Under the pieces are notes generated by a model. The model searched no databases and had not been told where the DNA came from. It was given only the letters and a program-made list of their open reading frames with translations. From Ignavibacteriota bacterium (GTDB taxonomy: Bacteria; Bacteroidota; Ignavibacteria; UBA10030), in NCBI GenBank assembly GCA_022616555.1, contig JAKEEG010000028.1, forward strand, positions 1-52,704: a DNA stretch of 52,704 nucleotides, in the 5' to 3' direction. A program made the position numbers and the translations under genes. This document shows positions 35,420-45,714 of the stretch, in pieces (the first letter of the stretch is position 1; each line of letters starts with the position of its first letter).

Positions 35420-35802
35420 CGAAATTTTAAAAATTTCTGGCGTACTGAGAAATGCTCTTACAGTTAGTTCTTACTTGAGAAGCTTGATGGGGCGATATGG
35501 ATTTCTTCTGTGGTTTTAACTCAATTACCTCTTTTTTTGAGAACCCAACCGAAAGGGGCGTCGCACCGAGGATGTTAAAGAAAGTGACTTGTCCGCTCGG
35601 CCCTTCCCGCATTGTAAACTGCGGGACAGGCTCATGGGGTCCAGAAGCCCAAGTCTGCCAAGTGCGGACTTGCGTCGTGTGGCTCCTACAACGAACCCCG
35701 GTCGGGACAGCCCCTAACAGGTTAGGAAGCATTATACACTCAATGCAGCAGCGTGGCCACGCCGCCTGCACTGTTTACATTTTCTACAAATAAACTATAA
35801 TG
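35420..35802 (-). ncRNA. Candidate structured RNA in the dacB-secA spacer
   Basis: A GC-rich tract between AT-rich flanks holds many nested complementarities: 35606-35611 with 35620-35625; 35636-35642 with 35693-35699; 35643-35648 with 35681-35686; 35651-35658 with 35664-35671; the palindromes 35713-35726 and 35751-35762. Read on the minus strand it starts just after a promoter (35809-35836) and reaches a hairpin (GAAATTT / AAATTTC) near 35425-35445. Overlapping ORFs of 98 and 114 codons on opposite strands show no recognisable domain. It does not look like tmRNA, RNase P, SRP or tRNA. A degraded mobile element is the main alternative. Confidence 0.35.
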
Positions 35803-35808
35803 TATATA

Positions 35809-35836
35809 AATATAATAATATAAATTACATTGTCAA
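35809..35836 (-). promoter_or_regulatory. Promoter-like site reading into the structured element
   Basis: On the minus strand, a perfect TTGACA (35836-35831), 16 bases, TATATT (35814-35809), in very AT-rich DNA. AT-richness raises the chance of a coincidental -10. Confidence 0.5.
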
Positions 35837-36166
35837 GAGAAAAAATCAATAAAATTCAAAATGTAATATCTTCTGAAATGTTAAGAAAGTGGGGGGTTTT
35901 TGTGGGGTTGTGAGATATGAGGAAATAGGTGGTAGGTGATGGGTTGTAGTCAAGAGGTTCTAAACATTCCTTGGAAGGATATCAGATGTGCGATGTGGGC
36001 TCTGTGTGAGAAGCAATTAAGAGGTAGAACGGCAAACGAGGTGACTACATGTACGTGAGAATAAACTCAACGGCTTGTTTCTAGGTTTGTTTAACGAGGT
36101 TTTATGTAGATGCTGAAACGAGTTCAGTATGACGTTTGTTTATCAGTCTGACCCATCACACATTCC
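35837..36166. other. Spacer before secA
   Basis: No gene is supported. It holds AT-rich DNA, then a G/T-rich low-complexity tract (35885-35960), and at 36111-36129 a short hairpin (TGCTGAA / TTCAGTA) of a type commonly dispersed in bacterial spacers. Confidence 0.5.
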
Positions 36167-36195
36167 TTGCTTACGCGGTGAAAAAAGGGTATATT
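36167..36195 (+). promoter_or_regulatory. Promoter of secA
   Basis: TTGCTT at 36167-36172, 17 bases, TATATT at 36190-36195, leaving a leader of about 29 bases that contains AGGAAAGG before the ATG. Confidence 0.6.
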
Positions 36196-36230
36196 TTCAA
36201 ACATTTTCGAAGTTTTTTTCAGGAAAGGCT

Positions 36231-39200
36231 ATGCTACAATTTTTTAAAAATGTTTTCGGGTCGAAGCGCGAGAAGGACGTCAAGGTTCTGGTGCCCATCG
36301 TTGCGGAAATCAACAAGCATTACGAGCAGCTCAAGGGGCTCACAGACGAGCAGCTCAAGGCTAAGACTGATGAATTCCGCACAAGAATTAAGGAAGCGAC
36401 AGCGGACATCGAGAAGGAAATCGTTGAGCTAAAGGAAGAGGTCAAACAGAAGCAATCCTTCGAAGAGCGTGAGGATCTCTATGCCCGCGTCGATGAATTG
36501 CAAAAGGAGCTTGACCGGGCGATTGAATCAGCCCTGGGCGAAATACTCCCCGAAGCCTACGCTGTGGTAAAGGACGCCTGCCGCAGGTTGGTGGGGAAGA
36601 CGTGGGATGTTGCCGGCAACAAAGTGGTATGGGATATGGTGCCGTTCGATGTGCAATTGATGGGTGCCATCGTGTTACACCAAGGGAAGATCGCCGAGAT
36701 GGCGACGGGCGAGGGCAAAACGCTTGTTTCGACGCTGCCGGCGTATTTGAATGCTTTGCCGGGACGCGGCGTACACATCGTGACTGTGAACGACTATCTG
36801 GCGTTGCGCGATAGCCAGTGGGTCGGAAAGGTACATGAGTTCCTTGGGCTAAAAGTTGGCTGCATCCTCCAGCCGATGGACCCGCAGCACCGGCGTGTGC
36901 AGTACGCGGCGGATATCACCTACGGCACGAACAACGAATTCGGCTTCGACTACCTCCGCGACAACATGGTGACGACGCCGGAGGAGATGGTGCAGCGTGG
37001 GCATAATTATACGATTGTGGACGAAGTGGACTCGGTCTTAATCGACGAAGCCCGAACGCCGCTCATCATCAGCGGTCCCGTTGCGGTAGAAGACCACAAG
37101 TTCAACGAGATGAAGCCGCATGTGGAGAGGCTTGTGAATGCCCAGAAGAACCTTGTCGCAAAGGTTCTCACGGACGCCGAGCAGCTGCTCGCTCAGGGCA
37201 ACACGAAAGAGGCCGGCGTGCCGCTCCTACGGGCGAACCGAGGATTCCCGAAAAACAAAAAGCTGTTGAAAATTTTCTCCGAGCCTTCCAATAAGACGCT
37301 CGTCCAGGAAACCGAGAAAATTTACCTGCGCGACCAGGAAAACCGGATGCACGAAATCGATGACGAATTGTATTTCAGCGTCGATGAAAAATCCCGCGTG
37401 ATCGACCTGACCGAAAAAGGAAGGGAGTTCCTCGCACAAACTTTCCCCGGCAAGGATAAAGAGCTGTTCGTGATTCCCGATATAGGGACGGAGTACAGCC
37501 ACATCGATAACGATTCCATGCTCACGCCCGAACAACAACAGCAAAAGAAAGACCAAGTCAACAAGCTGTTTGCCGAGCGCAGCGACCGCATCCACACAAT
37601 TCTCCAGCTCCTCAAAGCCTACTGTCTGTATGAAAAAGACGACGAGTACGTTGTCTCCGAAGACGGCAAGGTGATGATTGTGGATGAATTCACCGGCCGC
37701 TTGCTGCCGGGGCGAAGGTACTCTGAAGGCTTGCACCAGGCGATTGAAGCGAAGGAAGGCGTGAAGGTCGAACGCGATACGCAGACTCTCGCCACGGTGA
37801 CGCTGCAAAATTATTTCAGGCTCTACAAGAAAATTTCCGGTATGACGGGAACGGCCGAAACGGAAGCCGCGGAGTTCTTTGAAATCTACAAGCTCGATGT
37901 CGTGGTGATCCCGACGAACAAGCCGATGGTGCGCGACGACGATGATGACCGGGTATATAAAACGAAGCGCGAGAAGTATAATGCGTTGCTCGACGAAATT
38001 GAAGAGATGCGGAAGGCGAATCGCCCGGTGCTTGTGGGTACGACGAGCGTTGAGGTATCTGAGACGCTCAGCCGCATGCTGAAGCGGAAAGGCATTCCAC
38101 ATAACGTGTTGAACGCCAAGCAGCACCAGCGTGAGGCGGAAATCGTTGCGCACGCAGGGTTGCCCGGTGCGGTAACGATTGCCACGAATATGGCAGGCCG
38201 CGGCACGGACATTAAGCTTGGGCCCGGCGTAGCGCAAGCAGGCGGTTTGCACATCGTAGGCACAGAACGTCACGAAGCGCGGCGCATCGACCGGCAATTG
38301 CGAGGCCGCACGGGCAGGCAGGGCGACCCCGGCTCGTCGAGGTTTTTCCTTTCACTCGAAGACGATTTAATGCGGCTGTTTATCAGCGAACGTGTTGCGC
38401 GCGTGATGGAGCGGATGGGGCTAAAAGAGGGCGAGGTTATCCAGCACCCGATGATTACCAAATCGGTTGAACGCGCACAGAAGAAGGTGGAAGAAAACAA
38501 CTTCGGCATCCGCAAGCGCTTGCTGGAATACGACAACGTAATGAACCAGCAGCGCGAAGTGATTTACTCACGGCGGCGCCATGCGCTGTTGGGAGAGCGC
38601 CTGCGCGACGACATTATGGACATGGTGCGAGACCTCGCTGCGAAAATCGCCGAGCAATTTCATCCCGAGGGCGACCTCGAAGGGCTCCGCACCGAAGTTC
38701 GAACCCGATTCCTCGTCGATCTGCAGTTGACCCCGGAGCAATTCCAGCAGATGGGGCAAGACGGGGTCGCGGACACGATCGTGAAGGCGGGAGAGGAATT
38801 CTACCGCCGGAAGGAAGAACAGCTCGGTCACGACTTGATGGCAATGCTCGAAAAAATGGCGACGCTGCAGGTGATCGATACGAAATGGCGCGACCATTTG
38901 CGCGAGATGGACGATTTAAAAGAAGGCATTCATCTTCGCGGGTATGGGCAGAAGGATCCTCTTGTTGAGTATAAGACCGAGGCGTTCAAGATGTTCATGG
39001 AGTTGATGGAGCTTATTGCGGATGAAGTGGTGAAGATTGTCTATACGTATTTCCCAGAACGCCCGGAGCAATTGCCTGTACAGCGCGGGCGGCAACCCGT
39101 GCGGCGCGAGGATATTGTGATGACGCACGAGTCCGCGTTGGGAGCGGGGTTCCAGGGGAACCGTGAGGCGATTCCCTCTGCGGCGGGTCAAGCAGTGCAG

Positions 39201-39329
39201 TCGGCTATGCAAGCCGGCCAGCGGCCCGGCAAGCCGCAGCCGATCCGCGTTGGGGAGAAAGTTGGGCGCAATGACCCGTGTCCCTGCGGCAGCGGGAAGA
39301 AGTATAAGAATTGCCATGGGGCGGGGTGA
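36231..39329 (+). CDS. secA: Protein translocase ATPase SecA
   Basis: 1032 residues. It drives preprotein export through SecYEG. Walker A is in ATGEGKTLV, the DEAD-like motif is in [27 protein letters not shown] and [13 protein letters not shown] are NBD2 motifs, and the C-terminus ends with the zinc SEC-C motif [14 protein letters not shown]. It is longer than E. coli SecA because of an insertion in NBD1 (about residues 300-420), common in Bacteroidetes-type SecA. The start at 36231 is fixed by AGGAAAGG; the ATG at 36129 lies upstream of the promoter. Confidence 0.97.
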   Translation: MLQFFKNVFGSKREKDVKVLVPIVAEINKHYEQLKGLTDEQLKAKTDEFRTRIKEATADIEKEIVELKEEVKQKQSFEEREDLYARVDELQKELDRAIESALGEILPEAYAVVKDACRRLVGKTWDVAGNKVVWDMVPFDVQLMGAIVLHQGKIAEMATGEGKTLVSTLPAYLNALPGRGVHIVTVNDYLALRDSQWVGKVHEFLGLKVGCILQPMDPQHRRVQYAADITYGTNNEFGFDYLRDNMVTTPEEMVQRGHNYTIVDEVDSVLIDEARTPLIISGPVAVEDHKFNEMKPHVERLVNAQKNLVAKVLTDAEQLLAQGNTKEAGVPLLRANRGFPKNKKLLKIFSEPSNKTLVQETEKIYLRDQENRMHEIDDELYFSVDEKSRVIDLTEKGREFLAQTFPGKDKELFVIPDIGTEYSHIDNDSMLTPEQQQQKKDQVNKLFAERSDRIHTILQLLKAYCLYEKDDEYVVSEDGKVMIVDEFTGRLLPGRRYSEGLHQAIEAKEGVKVERDTQTLATVTLQNYFRLYKKISGMTGTAETEAAEFFEIYKLDVVVIPTNKPMVRDDDDDRVYKTKREKYNALLDEIEEMRKANRPVLVGTTSVEVSETLSRMLKRKGIPHNVLNAKQHQREAEIVAHAGLPGAVTIATNMAGRGTDIKLGPGVAQAGGLHIVGTERHEARRIDRQLRGRTGRQGDPGSSRFFLSLEDDLMRLFISERVARVMERMGLKEGEVIQHPMITKSVERAQKKVEENNFGIRKRLLEYDNVMNQQREVIYSRRRHALLGERLRDDIMDMVRDLAAKIAEQFHPEGDLEGLRTEVRTRFLVDLQLTPEQFQQMGQDGVADTIVKAGEEFYRRKEEQLGHDLMAMLEKMATLQVIDTKWRDHLREMDDLKEGIHLRGYGQKDPLVEYKTEAFKMFMELMELIADEVVKIVYTYFPERPEQLPVQRGRQPVRREDIVMTHESALGAGFQGNREAIPSAAGQAVQSAMQAGQRPGKPQPIRVGEKVGRNDPCPCGSGKKYKNCHGAG

Positions 39330-39430
39330 GGGATTACAGATTGCAGATTAGTGATTGGAGCAGGATGTTGGATGTGAGGTATGGGTTGTGATATGGAATG
39401 AAGGGGACCGAAAAAATTAAAAACAAAAAC

Positions 39431-39464
39431 CTCCCCCTGCCCCCTCGGAGAGGGGGACAGAGAC
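39431..39464. repeat. GC-rich hairpin repeat, family A
   Basis: CCCCCTC (39440-39446) pairs with GAGGGGG (39450-39456) around GGA, flanked by CCTCCCCCTG and GACAGAGACA. A related fragment is at 29861. Confidence 0.65.
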
Positions 39465-39548
39465 AAGATTCAAGTGCAGAATGTAGAGTGTTCGTTTGTA
39501 GATTGTGGATTGATGATTTTTAGAGACCATTTCAAAAATACCACTTTA

Positions 39549-39617
39549 TGTCATTCCCGCATGCCTTTAGCGGGAATCCAGTAAGTGGATGCCCGCCAAA
39601 AATCCTCGGGCATGACA
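39549..39617. repeat. Cloverleaf-shaped palindromic repeat
   Basis: Four stems are exactly contiguous: TGTC (39549-39552) with GACA (39614-39617) closes the element; ATTCCCGC / GCGGGAAT (39553-39560, 39570-39577); CCA / TGG (39578-39580, 39586-39588); ATGCCCG / CGGGCAT (39589-39595, 39607-39613). The ATTCCCGC arm resembles widespread REP/dRS3-like repeats. Confidence 0.75.
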
Positions 39618-39660
39618 GATTACTTTTTTTGGCATATTCTATATAGTCTGGAGCCAATAG

Positions 39661-40080
<420 letters not shown>

Positions 40081-40087
40081 CCCTAGT

Positions 40088-40205
40088 TCAAAAAGTAATT
40101 TTGTAATTCTTAATGCATAAGGAAACCCCCTGCTCGCTGAAAAGCGCTCGCGTCCCCCTTTGACAGGGGGACAAAATGCTTCTCTGGAGATTCTTCTCCT
40201 CCTAT
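40088..40205. repeat. Palindromic repeat, family B
   Basis: Homologous over about 115 bases to 49505-49628, including the T-rich lead-in, the core AACCCCCTGCTCGCTG, the GTCCCCCTTTGACAGGGGGAC hairpin region (core arms GTCCCCCT / AGGGGGAC) and a CTTCTCCTCC tail. Confidence 0.8.
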
Positions 40206-40289
40206 CCAAGGAGAAGAAGCTGGTGAGGATACGATATATCGATGGTTCGAATGATTAATCTTGTTTTGCTGAAGCGCAGAAAGAAAAAC

Positions 40290-40391
40290 ATGACCCCATC
40301 CTAACCTTCCCCTAAAGGGGAAGTCCCGAAGGGATTCCTTCGGAAGAACTTAGTCCCCCCTCCTTTTAGGAGAGGGACAGGGTGAGGTCAT
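40290..40391. repeat. Long inverted repeat, family A (GACCTCACCC type)
   Basis: Starts ATGACCCCATCC and ends GGGTGAGGTCAT, so its ends pair imperfectly, with two internal hairpins. Its reverse complement matches 45198-45273. Confidence 0.8.
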
Positions 40392-40453
40392 ATTAACACA
40401 AGGTTGTTCTTGAGAAACAATATTAGGTGATGCAGTTCGTTCGAAATCAAGTT

Positions 40454-42877
40454 ATGAAGAAGACAAACCTTTTTCGCATCTTTCTTAAATGGGGCGGCTT
40501 GCCAGTCGCCCCTACGATTATTTTCTTGTGCTTATTGTTGACACTGCCGGTTGCAGCGTTGTCGCAAGAGAATCCTAAAGTTAAAGTCCAAAATAAAGTA
40601 CCACTCAAGGTAAAACCCTTTGACCTTACAGCAGTTCGTTTGTTGGATGGGCCATTTAAGGAGGCGATGGAGCGAGACAAGAAGTATCTGCTTAGTCTCG
40701 ATCTGGATAGGTTGCTGCATAACTTCCGCGTGAACGCCGGGTTGCCATCGACTGCCAAGCCGCTGGGCGGATGGGAAACTCCGACAGTTGAACTGCGCGG
40801 GCACACGCTTGGTCATTTCCTGACGGCAAATGCTTTCATGTACGCAAGCACCGGGGATGCGCGCTTTAAGTTAAGAGGTTATTCGGTTGTTGCAGCGCTT
40901 GAGCAGGTTCAGGACGCGTTGCCTAAGCGCGGATTCAATCCCGGCTACCTTTCCGCTTATCCTGAAGAACTCATCGACCGCGTTGAAGCAGTCAAGCCAG
41001 TTTGGGCTCCGTATTATACTCTGCATAAGATCATGGCTGGATTGCTTGATATGTATTTGTATTGCGATAACCGGCTTGCGCTTCAGATTCTCGAGAAGAA
41101 AGCCGATTGGGTGAAGTTCCGTATGGACAGGCTTACCACCGAGCAGCAGCAAGCGATGTTGCAGAACGAATTCGGCGGTATGAACGACGTGCTGGCCAAC
41201 TTGTATGCTGTGACGGCGAATCCCGAACATTTGCGGCTCGCCCGGCTGTTCGACCATGAGGCATTTTTCGGTCCGTTGTCGCGCGGAGTGGATTCGCTCG
41301 ACGGTTTGCACGGGAATACGCAATTCCCGAAAATCATTGGCGCGGTGCGGGAGTACGAGCTGACGGGCGAGAAGCGCTATATTGATATAGCGCGATTTTT
41401 CTGGGACCGCATTGTAAACCATCGTTCGTTTGTCATTGGCGGCAATACAAACGACGAGGGATTTTTTCCGATAAACTATTTCTCGAAGAATTTGGGAATT
41501 TCGAGCACAGAGACTTGCAACACGTACAACATGCTCAAGCTCTCCCGCAACTTGTTTGCGCATGAGCCTTCGGCGGAGATTATGGACTTTTACGAGCGCG
41601 GATTGTATAACCAGATTCTTGCCTCGCAAGACCCGGCTACGGGAATGGTTTGCTACTACGTGTCGCTAAAGCCCGGCGCGTACAAAACGTACTCAACGCC
41701 AGATTCGTCATTCTGGTGTTGTGTCGGTACGGGGATGGAGAACCACGCGAAGTACGGCGAGACGATATATTTTCATAATGACAGCTCGCTGTACGTGAAT
41801 TTGTTCATTCCATCCGAATTGAATTGGAAAGAAAAAGGCTTGGTACTACGGCAGGAGACGCGATTCCCGGAGGAAGACAAGAGTAAATTAATTCTGAAAT
41901 TAAATGCGCCCGCACAATTTACTGTGAACATCCGTTACCCAGCTTGGGTAAGAGACGGAATGATCATTACCGTGAATGGCAAGAAACAATCACATGCAGT
42001 AGAGCCAGTGCCATATGTTCCCATCGAAAGAGAATGGAAGGACGGCGATGTGATGGAGATTGAAACGCCGATGAGCGTACGGCTTGAGCGGATGCCCGAC
42101 AATCCGGATATGGTCGCGCTACTGTACGGTCCAATTGTTCTCGCTGGGAATCTTGGAACGGAGGGGCTTGATGACACCAATCGGTACGGCCCGAGCGCGC
42201 CTGGTATGAGCGGTGTGCAGCCCGTGGAAGTTGGGGTGCCGGTGTTTACAACGAACGAAATAGATTTGGTCAAACAGATAAAGCCGGTTGAAGGAAAGTC
42301 GTTAACGTTTCGAACCGAAGGCGTTGGGTATCCGAAGGATGTCACTCTCTTTCCGTTGTATACAATTTCTCAGGAGCGTTTCGCAGTCTATTGGAAACTC
42401 TCCACGCCGGAAGAATGGGATAACGAAAAAGCAAGAATGGGGGCGCATCGCGAACGGCGCAAAGAAATCGACAGACTCAAAGTGGATATGGTCAATGTGA
42501 ACGACCGCAAGAATGAACAGGACCATAATTTTAAGGTTGAGAATCCCGGCGAGCATTGGTTTGACGGCCGCAGAGGACGCGAAGGCCGGAACGGAGGGTG
42601 GTTTAGTTATGAGATGAAAGTGCTGCCGGATGAGCCGCAGGTACTTGTGTGTAAGTACCGGGGAAGTCAGGGAGTGCCAAGGGAATTTGACATTCTGGTT
42701 GACGGCGCGCAGATTGCAACGCAATCGCTCAACATGCATCACGGGGAATTTTTTGATGTTGAGTATCCGTTGCCCGTTGATGTAGCAAAAGGAAAAGAGA
42801 AAGTTACGTTAACGTTTCGAGCGCATCCCGGGGCATTCGCCGGCGCCGTGTATCAAGTGTGGGTCGTGCGGAAATGA
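40454..42877 (+). CDS. GH127-type beta-L-arabinofuranosidase
   Basis: 807 residues from ATG 40454, with a signal peptide ending ALS|QEN. The (alpha/alpha)6-barrel catalytic domain matches GH127 (DUF1680): LGGWETPTVELRGHTLGHFLTA, then the zinc site Glu353, Cys355 (TETCNTYNML) and Cys422-Cys423 (FWCCVGTGMENHAKYG); the second of the Cys pair or its neighbour is the expected nucleophile. Beta-sandwich domains follow. It would release L-arabinofuranose from plant-type glycans in the periplasm. An ATG at 40427 adds nine residues. The stop overlaps era by four bases. Confidence 0.88.
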   Translation: MKKTNLFRIFLKWGGLPVAPTIIFLCLLLTLPVAALSQENPKVKVQNKVPLKVKPFDLTAVRLLDGPFKEAMERDKKYLLSLDLDRLLHNFRVNAGLPSTAKPLGGWETPTVELRGHTLGHFLTANAFMYASTGDARFKLRGYSVVAALEQVQDALPKRGFNPGYLSAYPEELIDRVEAVKPVWAPYYTLHKIMAGLLDMYLYCDNRLALQILEKKADWVKFRMDRLTTEQQQAMLQNEFGGMNDVLANLYAVTANPEHLRLARLFDHEAFFGPLSRGVDSLDGLHGNTQFPKIIGAVREYELTGEKRYIDIARFFWDRIVNHRSFVIGGNTNDEGFFPINYFSKNLGISSTETCNTYNMLKLSRNLFAHEPSAEIMDFYERGLYNQILASQDPATGMVCYYVSLKPGAYKTYSTPDSSFWCCVGTGMENHAKYGETIYFHNDSSLYVNLFIPSELNWKEKGLVLRQETRFPEEDKSKLILKLNAPAQFTVNIRYPAWVRDGMIITVNGKKQSHAVEPVPYVPIEREWKDGDVMEIETPMSVRLERMPDNPDMVALLYGPIVLAGNLGTEGLDDTNRYGPSAPGMSGVQPVEVGVPVFTTNEIDLVKQIKPVEGKSLTFRTEGVGYPKDVTLFPLYTISQERFAVYWKLSTPEEWDNEKARMGAHRERRKEIDRLKVDMVNVNDRKNEQDHNFKVENPGEHWFDGRRGREGRNGGWFSYEMKVLPDEPQVLVCKYRGSQGVPREFDILVDGAQIATQSLNMHHGEFFDVEYPLPVDVAKGKEKVTLTFRAHPGAFAGAVYQVWVVRK

Positions 42878-43782
42878 GCGCAGAGACGCAAGAGTTTCGA
42901 GCCGGGTATGTGGCGATTGTCGGTGAGCCGAACGTGGGGAAATCCACACTCCTCAATGCTTTACTCAAGCAGAAAATCTCCATTGTTGCGCGAAAACCGC
43001 AGACCACGCGGCAGCGCGTATTGGGGATTTACAGCAACGAACGTGCGCAGGTTATTTTTCTCGACACGCCGGGATTGCTTAAGCCAAAGTATTTGCTCCA
43101 CGAACGAATGATGCGCCATGCCGAGACCGCGTTGCAGGATGCGGATGTGATTCTTGTGATGACGGAGGTGTCCCGAAGAGCAGAGCTTCCTGAGGCGGTG
43201 GACAATATTGTTCTCAAGAAATATGGCTCGAAGCCGCTTTTCTTGCTTATCAATAAAGTCGATACCATCGATAGACGGGAAGCATTGCCATTGATTGCGG
43301 AGTTTGCGAAAGGCAATGTCTTTCAGGAGATTTTCCCTGTCTCTGCGCTGAAACAGGAAAATCTCGAACCGCTGGTAGCAACACTCATCAAACGCATGCC
43401 CGTGCACGAGCCATTTTATCCGACGGACATCGTGAGTGAGCAGCCGGAGAGGTTTTTTGTAGCGGAGTTTGTGCGGGAGAAGATTTTCGAGCAATTCCAA
43501 GAGGAGATACCGTACTCCACTGCTGTCGAAGTACAGGAATTCAAAGAACGAAAAGCGGGAAAGACGTTCATCTCGGCAGATATTATTGTCGAGAGAGACT
43601 CGCAGAAGGGCATTTTGATTGGGAAAAAAGGAGAAGCGCTCAAGAAGATCGGTGAGCGTGCTCGACGTGACATCGAAGCGTTTCTGGACCGGCCTGTGTT
43701 TCTTGAGCTTCATGTGAAGGTCGGTGAGCAGTGGAGGGAGAGCGAGAAGTGGCTGAACCGGTTGGGGTACAAAGCAGATTGA
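42874..43782 (+). CDS. era: GTPase Era
   Basis: 302 residues. The G domain has GEPNVGKSTLLN, DTPGLLKP and NKVD; the C-terminal KH domain includes ILIGKKGEALKKIG, which binds the 3' end of 16S rRNA. It is a ribosome-assembly factor. The ATG at 42874 overlaps the GH127 stop (ATGA), an odd coupling of a glycosidase with a ribosome GTPase; a GTG at 42859 is less likely. Confidence 0.95.
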   Translation: MSAETQEFRAGYVAIVGEPNVGKSTLLNALLKQKISIVARKPQTTRQRVLGIYSNERAQVIFLDTPGLLKPKYLLHERMMRHAETALQDADVILVMTEVSRRAELPEAVDNIVLKKYGSKPLFLLINKVDTIDRREALPLIAEFAKGNVFQEIFPVSALKQENLEPLVATLIKRMPVHEPFYPTDIVSEQPERFFVAEFVREKIFEQFQEEIPYSTAVEVQEFKERKAGKTFISADIIVERDSQKGILIGKKGEALKKIGERARRDIEAFLDRPVFLELHVKVGEQWRESEKWLNRLGYKAD

Positions 43783-43889
43783 CGATTGTTGATTGTCAAT
43801 TGCAGATTGATGGTTGAGGGTTCAGGGTTATGAGTTCTGGGTTTAGAGTTCAGAGTTGTAGAATATTACATAACAAGTGATAGGAACGC

Positions 43890-45170
43890 ATGGCTGATAT
43901 TAAAGCATTTCGCGGGTATTTGTATAATCAATCGAAAGTGAACATTCAGGAAGTCGTTGCGCCGCCATACGATGTGATTTCGCCTGAGCAGCAAGAGAGA
44001 TTGTATGAAGTAAGCCGGTACAATATCGTGCGGTTGATCCTCGGCAAAGAAGCAGACCGCTATGCATCCGCGGCGAAGCATTTTGCGGACTGGCAACAGG
44101 AGCACGTGCTGGCGCGCGATAGCGCTCCCGCCCTTTACGTGGTGCATCAACGCTTTACAGACAAGGACGGGAAGGAAGTTATCCGCAAAGGCTTTATCGC
44201 ACTCTGCAAGTTGGTAGAATTTGAGAAGCGCGTTGTGCTTCCGCATGAGAAGACGATGGCAAAGCCGAGAGAGGACCGGTTGAAGCTGTTCAAAGCAACG
44301 AATGCGAATTTCAGTCAAGTGTTTTCATTGTATTCCGACCCCGGAAAGGAAGTCGATTCACTGTTAAACGGCATAGCGAAGTCCGAGCCGGCGGTGAATG
44401 TTCTCTACGAAGATGTGGAGAACAGCGTGTGGCGGCTCACAGACGCAAAGGTGCAAAAAGCGGTGCAGGAATTTTTATCAGGCAAACAAGTGCTGATTGC
44501 AGACGGGCATCACCGTTACGAAACAGCGTTGGCGTACAGAGATTTCATGCGCCAGAGCAATCCCCAGCATACCGGGAATGAGCTGTACAATTATATGATG
44601 ATGTTCTTCACCAACATTGACGACGAAGGATTAGTGATTTACCCGACGCATCGGCTTGTGCACTCGTTGAGGGATTTCAAAGGTGAAGACTTTCTCGCAC
44701 GGTTGGAGGAGCATTTCATTGTGCGAGATGTAAAAGATTATGAATCATTGTCTGAAGGGATGAAATCAAGCTCCGTACCAGCGTTTGGGTTGATCGTCAG
44801 TGGGTTCCCGATGTATTATTTGATAACGCTCAAGCCTACTCCAACGCTGCAGGAAATTATCAAAGAAGAAATTCCATCGGAAGTGAAAGAGCTCGATGTG
44901 ACTGTCCTGCACACACTAATTATCAAAAATCTTTTGGGAATTTCTGCCGAGGCGCAGGAACAGAAGACGAATCTCGATTACGTGAAAGATGCGCGGCATG
45001 CGATCGAGGCGGTGGAGAGCGGCAGCATGCAGCTTGCTTTTTTGATGAATCCGACAAAGATTGAGCAGGTACGCGCCGTTGCGAAGGCCGGGCACACAAT
45101 GCCGCAGAAGTCAACGTACTTTTTCCCGAAACTGCTTTCAGGGTTGGTGATAAATAAGTTGGAAGCGTAG
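43890..45170 (+). CDS. DUF1015 family protein
   Basis: 426 residues spanning the whole DUF1015/COG4198 domain: IKAFRGYLYN, VVAPPYDVIS near residue 25, VVLPHEKTMAKPREDR, and IADGHHRYETAL. The strong conservation suggests an enzyme, but I cannot state its reaction. It is preceded by 107 bases of low-complexity filler and followed by a repeat. Confidence 0.85.
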   Translation: MADIKAFRGYLYNQSKVNIQEVVAPPYDVISPEQQERLYEVSRYNIVRLILGKEADRYASAAKHFADWQQEHVLARDSAPALYVVHQRFTDKDGKEVIRKGFIALCKLVEFEKRVVLPHEKTMAKPREDRLKLFKATNANFSQVFSLYSDPGKEVDSLLNGIAKSEPAVNVLYEDVENSVWRLTDAKVQKAVQEFLSGKQVLIADGHHRYETALAYRDFMRQSNPQHTGNELYNYMMMFFTNIDDEGLVIYPTHRLVHSLRDFKGEDFLARLEEHFIVRDVKDYESLSEGMKSSSVPAFGLIVSGFPMYYLITLKPTPTLQEIIKEEIPSEVKELDVTVLHTLIIKNLLGISAEAQEQKTNLDYVKDARHAIEAVESGSMQLAFLMNPTKIEQVRAVAKAGHTMPQKSTYFFPKLLSGLVINKLEA

Positions 45171-45197
45171 ATTACGGTATTTGACAGTTGATTTTGA

Positions 45198-45273
45198 GAC
45201 CTCACCCCGTCCCTCTCCTAAGAGGAGAGGGGACAAATCCCTTCCCCTCTTAAGGGAAGGTGAGGATGGGGTC
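45198..45273. repeat. Long inverted repeat, family A (GACCTCACCC type)
   Basis: GACCTCACCCCGTCCC...GGTGAGGATGGGGTC with two internal hairpins (TCTCCTAAGAGGAGA and CCCTCTTAAGGG types). It is the inverted counterpart of 40290-40391. Confidence 0.8.
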
Positions 45274-45309
45274 TGTTTTTGATCTTTGTGTTCAAATTAT
45301 TAAAAGCCA

Positions 45310-45714
45310 ATGTTTAAATCCATTGCACATATTGGCGTGGCAGTGAAGGACATGAAGTCGGCCACGGAATTGTTCCGGAAGCTTTTCAACAAAGCGCCAG
45401 ATCATGTCGAAGAGGTAGCCGGGCAAAAGGTAGCGACGGCGATGTTCCGCATCGGCGGTACGGCGGTAGAGTTGACCGCGGCGACCGATGGAGAATCCCC
45501 CATCGCGCGTTTTATTGAGAAACGCGGTGAGGGGATGCACCATATTTCGTTCGTGGTGGACGATATCGAGGCGGAATTACGGCGGCTGAAGCAATTGGGA
45601 TTCCAGCTCATCGACGAGCAGCCACGGATGGGAGCCGATAATTACCGCGTGGCGTTTCTTCATCCGAAATCCACTAATGGCGTGTTGATTGAAATCAGCC
45701 AGAAGGCGGAGTGA
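45310..45714 (+). CDS. mce: Methylmalonyl-CoA epimerase
   Basis: 134 residues of the VOC fold with two beta-alpha-beta-beta-beta repeats. Metal ligands fit His7 (IAHIGVAV), the His of GMHHISFVV and the Glu of VLIEIS. It converts (2S)- to (2R)-methylmalonyl-CoA in propionate metabolism. The final bases overlap the uvrC GTG (GTGA). A mutase gene is not in the window. Confidence 0.9.
   Translation: MFKSIAHIGVAVKDMKSATELFRKLFNKAPDHVEEVAGQKVATAMFRIGGTAVELTAATDGESPIARFIEKRGEGMHHISFVVDDIEAELRRLKQLGFQLIDEQPRMGADNYRVAFLHPKSTNGVLIEISQKAE

Larger units (their letters stand above)
40081..40426. other. Repeat-rich spacer before the GH127 gene
   Basis: No gene. A family B element (40088-40205) and a long family A element (40290-40391) fill most of it. 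Confidence 0.7.

Noticed and set aside
35701-35790. Possible tmRNA, because GGGGCTGT occurs on the minus strand
   Set aside because: No matching 3' acceptor-like end, CCA or tag frame was found.
35497-35793. 98-codon open frame in the dacB-secA spacer (and a 114-codon frame opposite)
   Set aside because: No recognisable domain or ribosome-binding site, and the strong self-complementarity better suggests RNA or a degraded element.
37227-38297. 356-codon open frame on the minus strand
   Set aside because: Antisense to conserved secA; composition is a shadow of the real frame.
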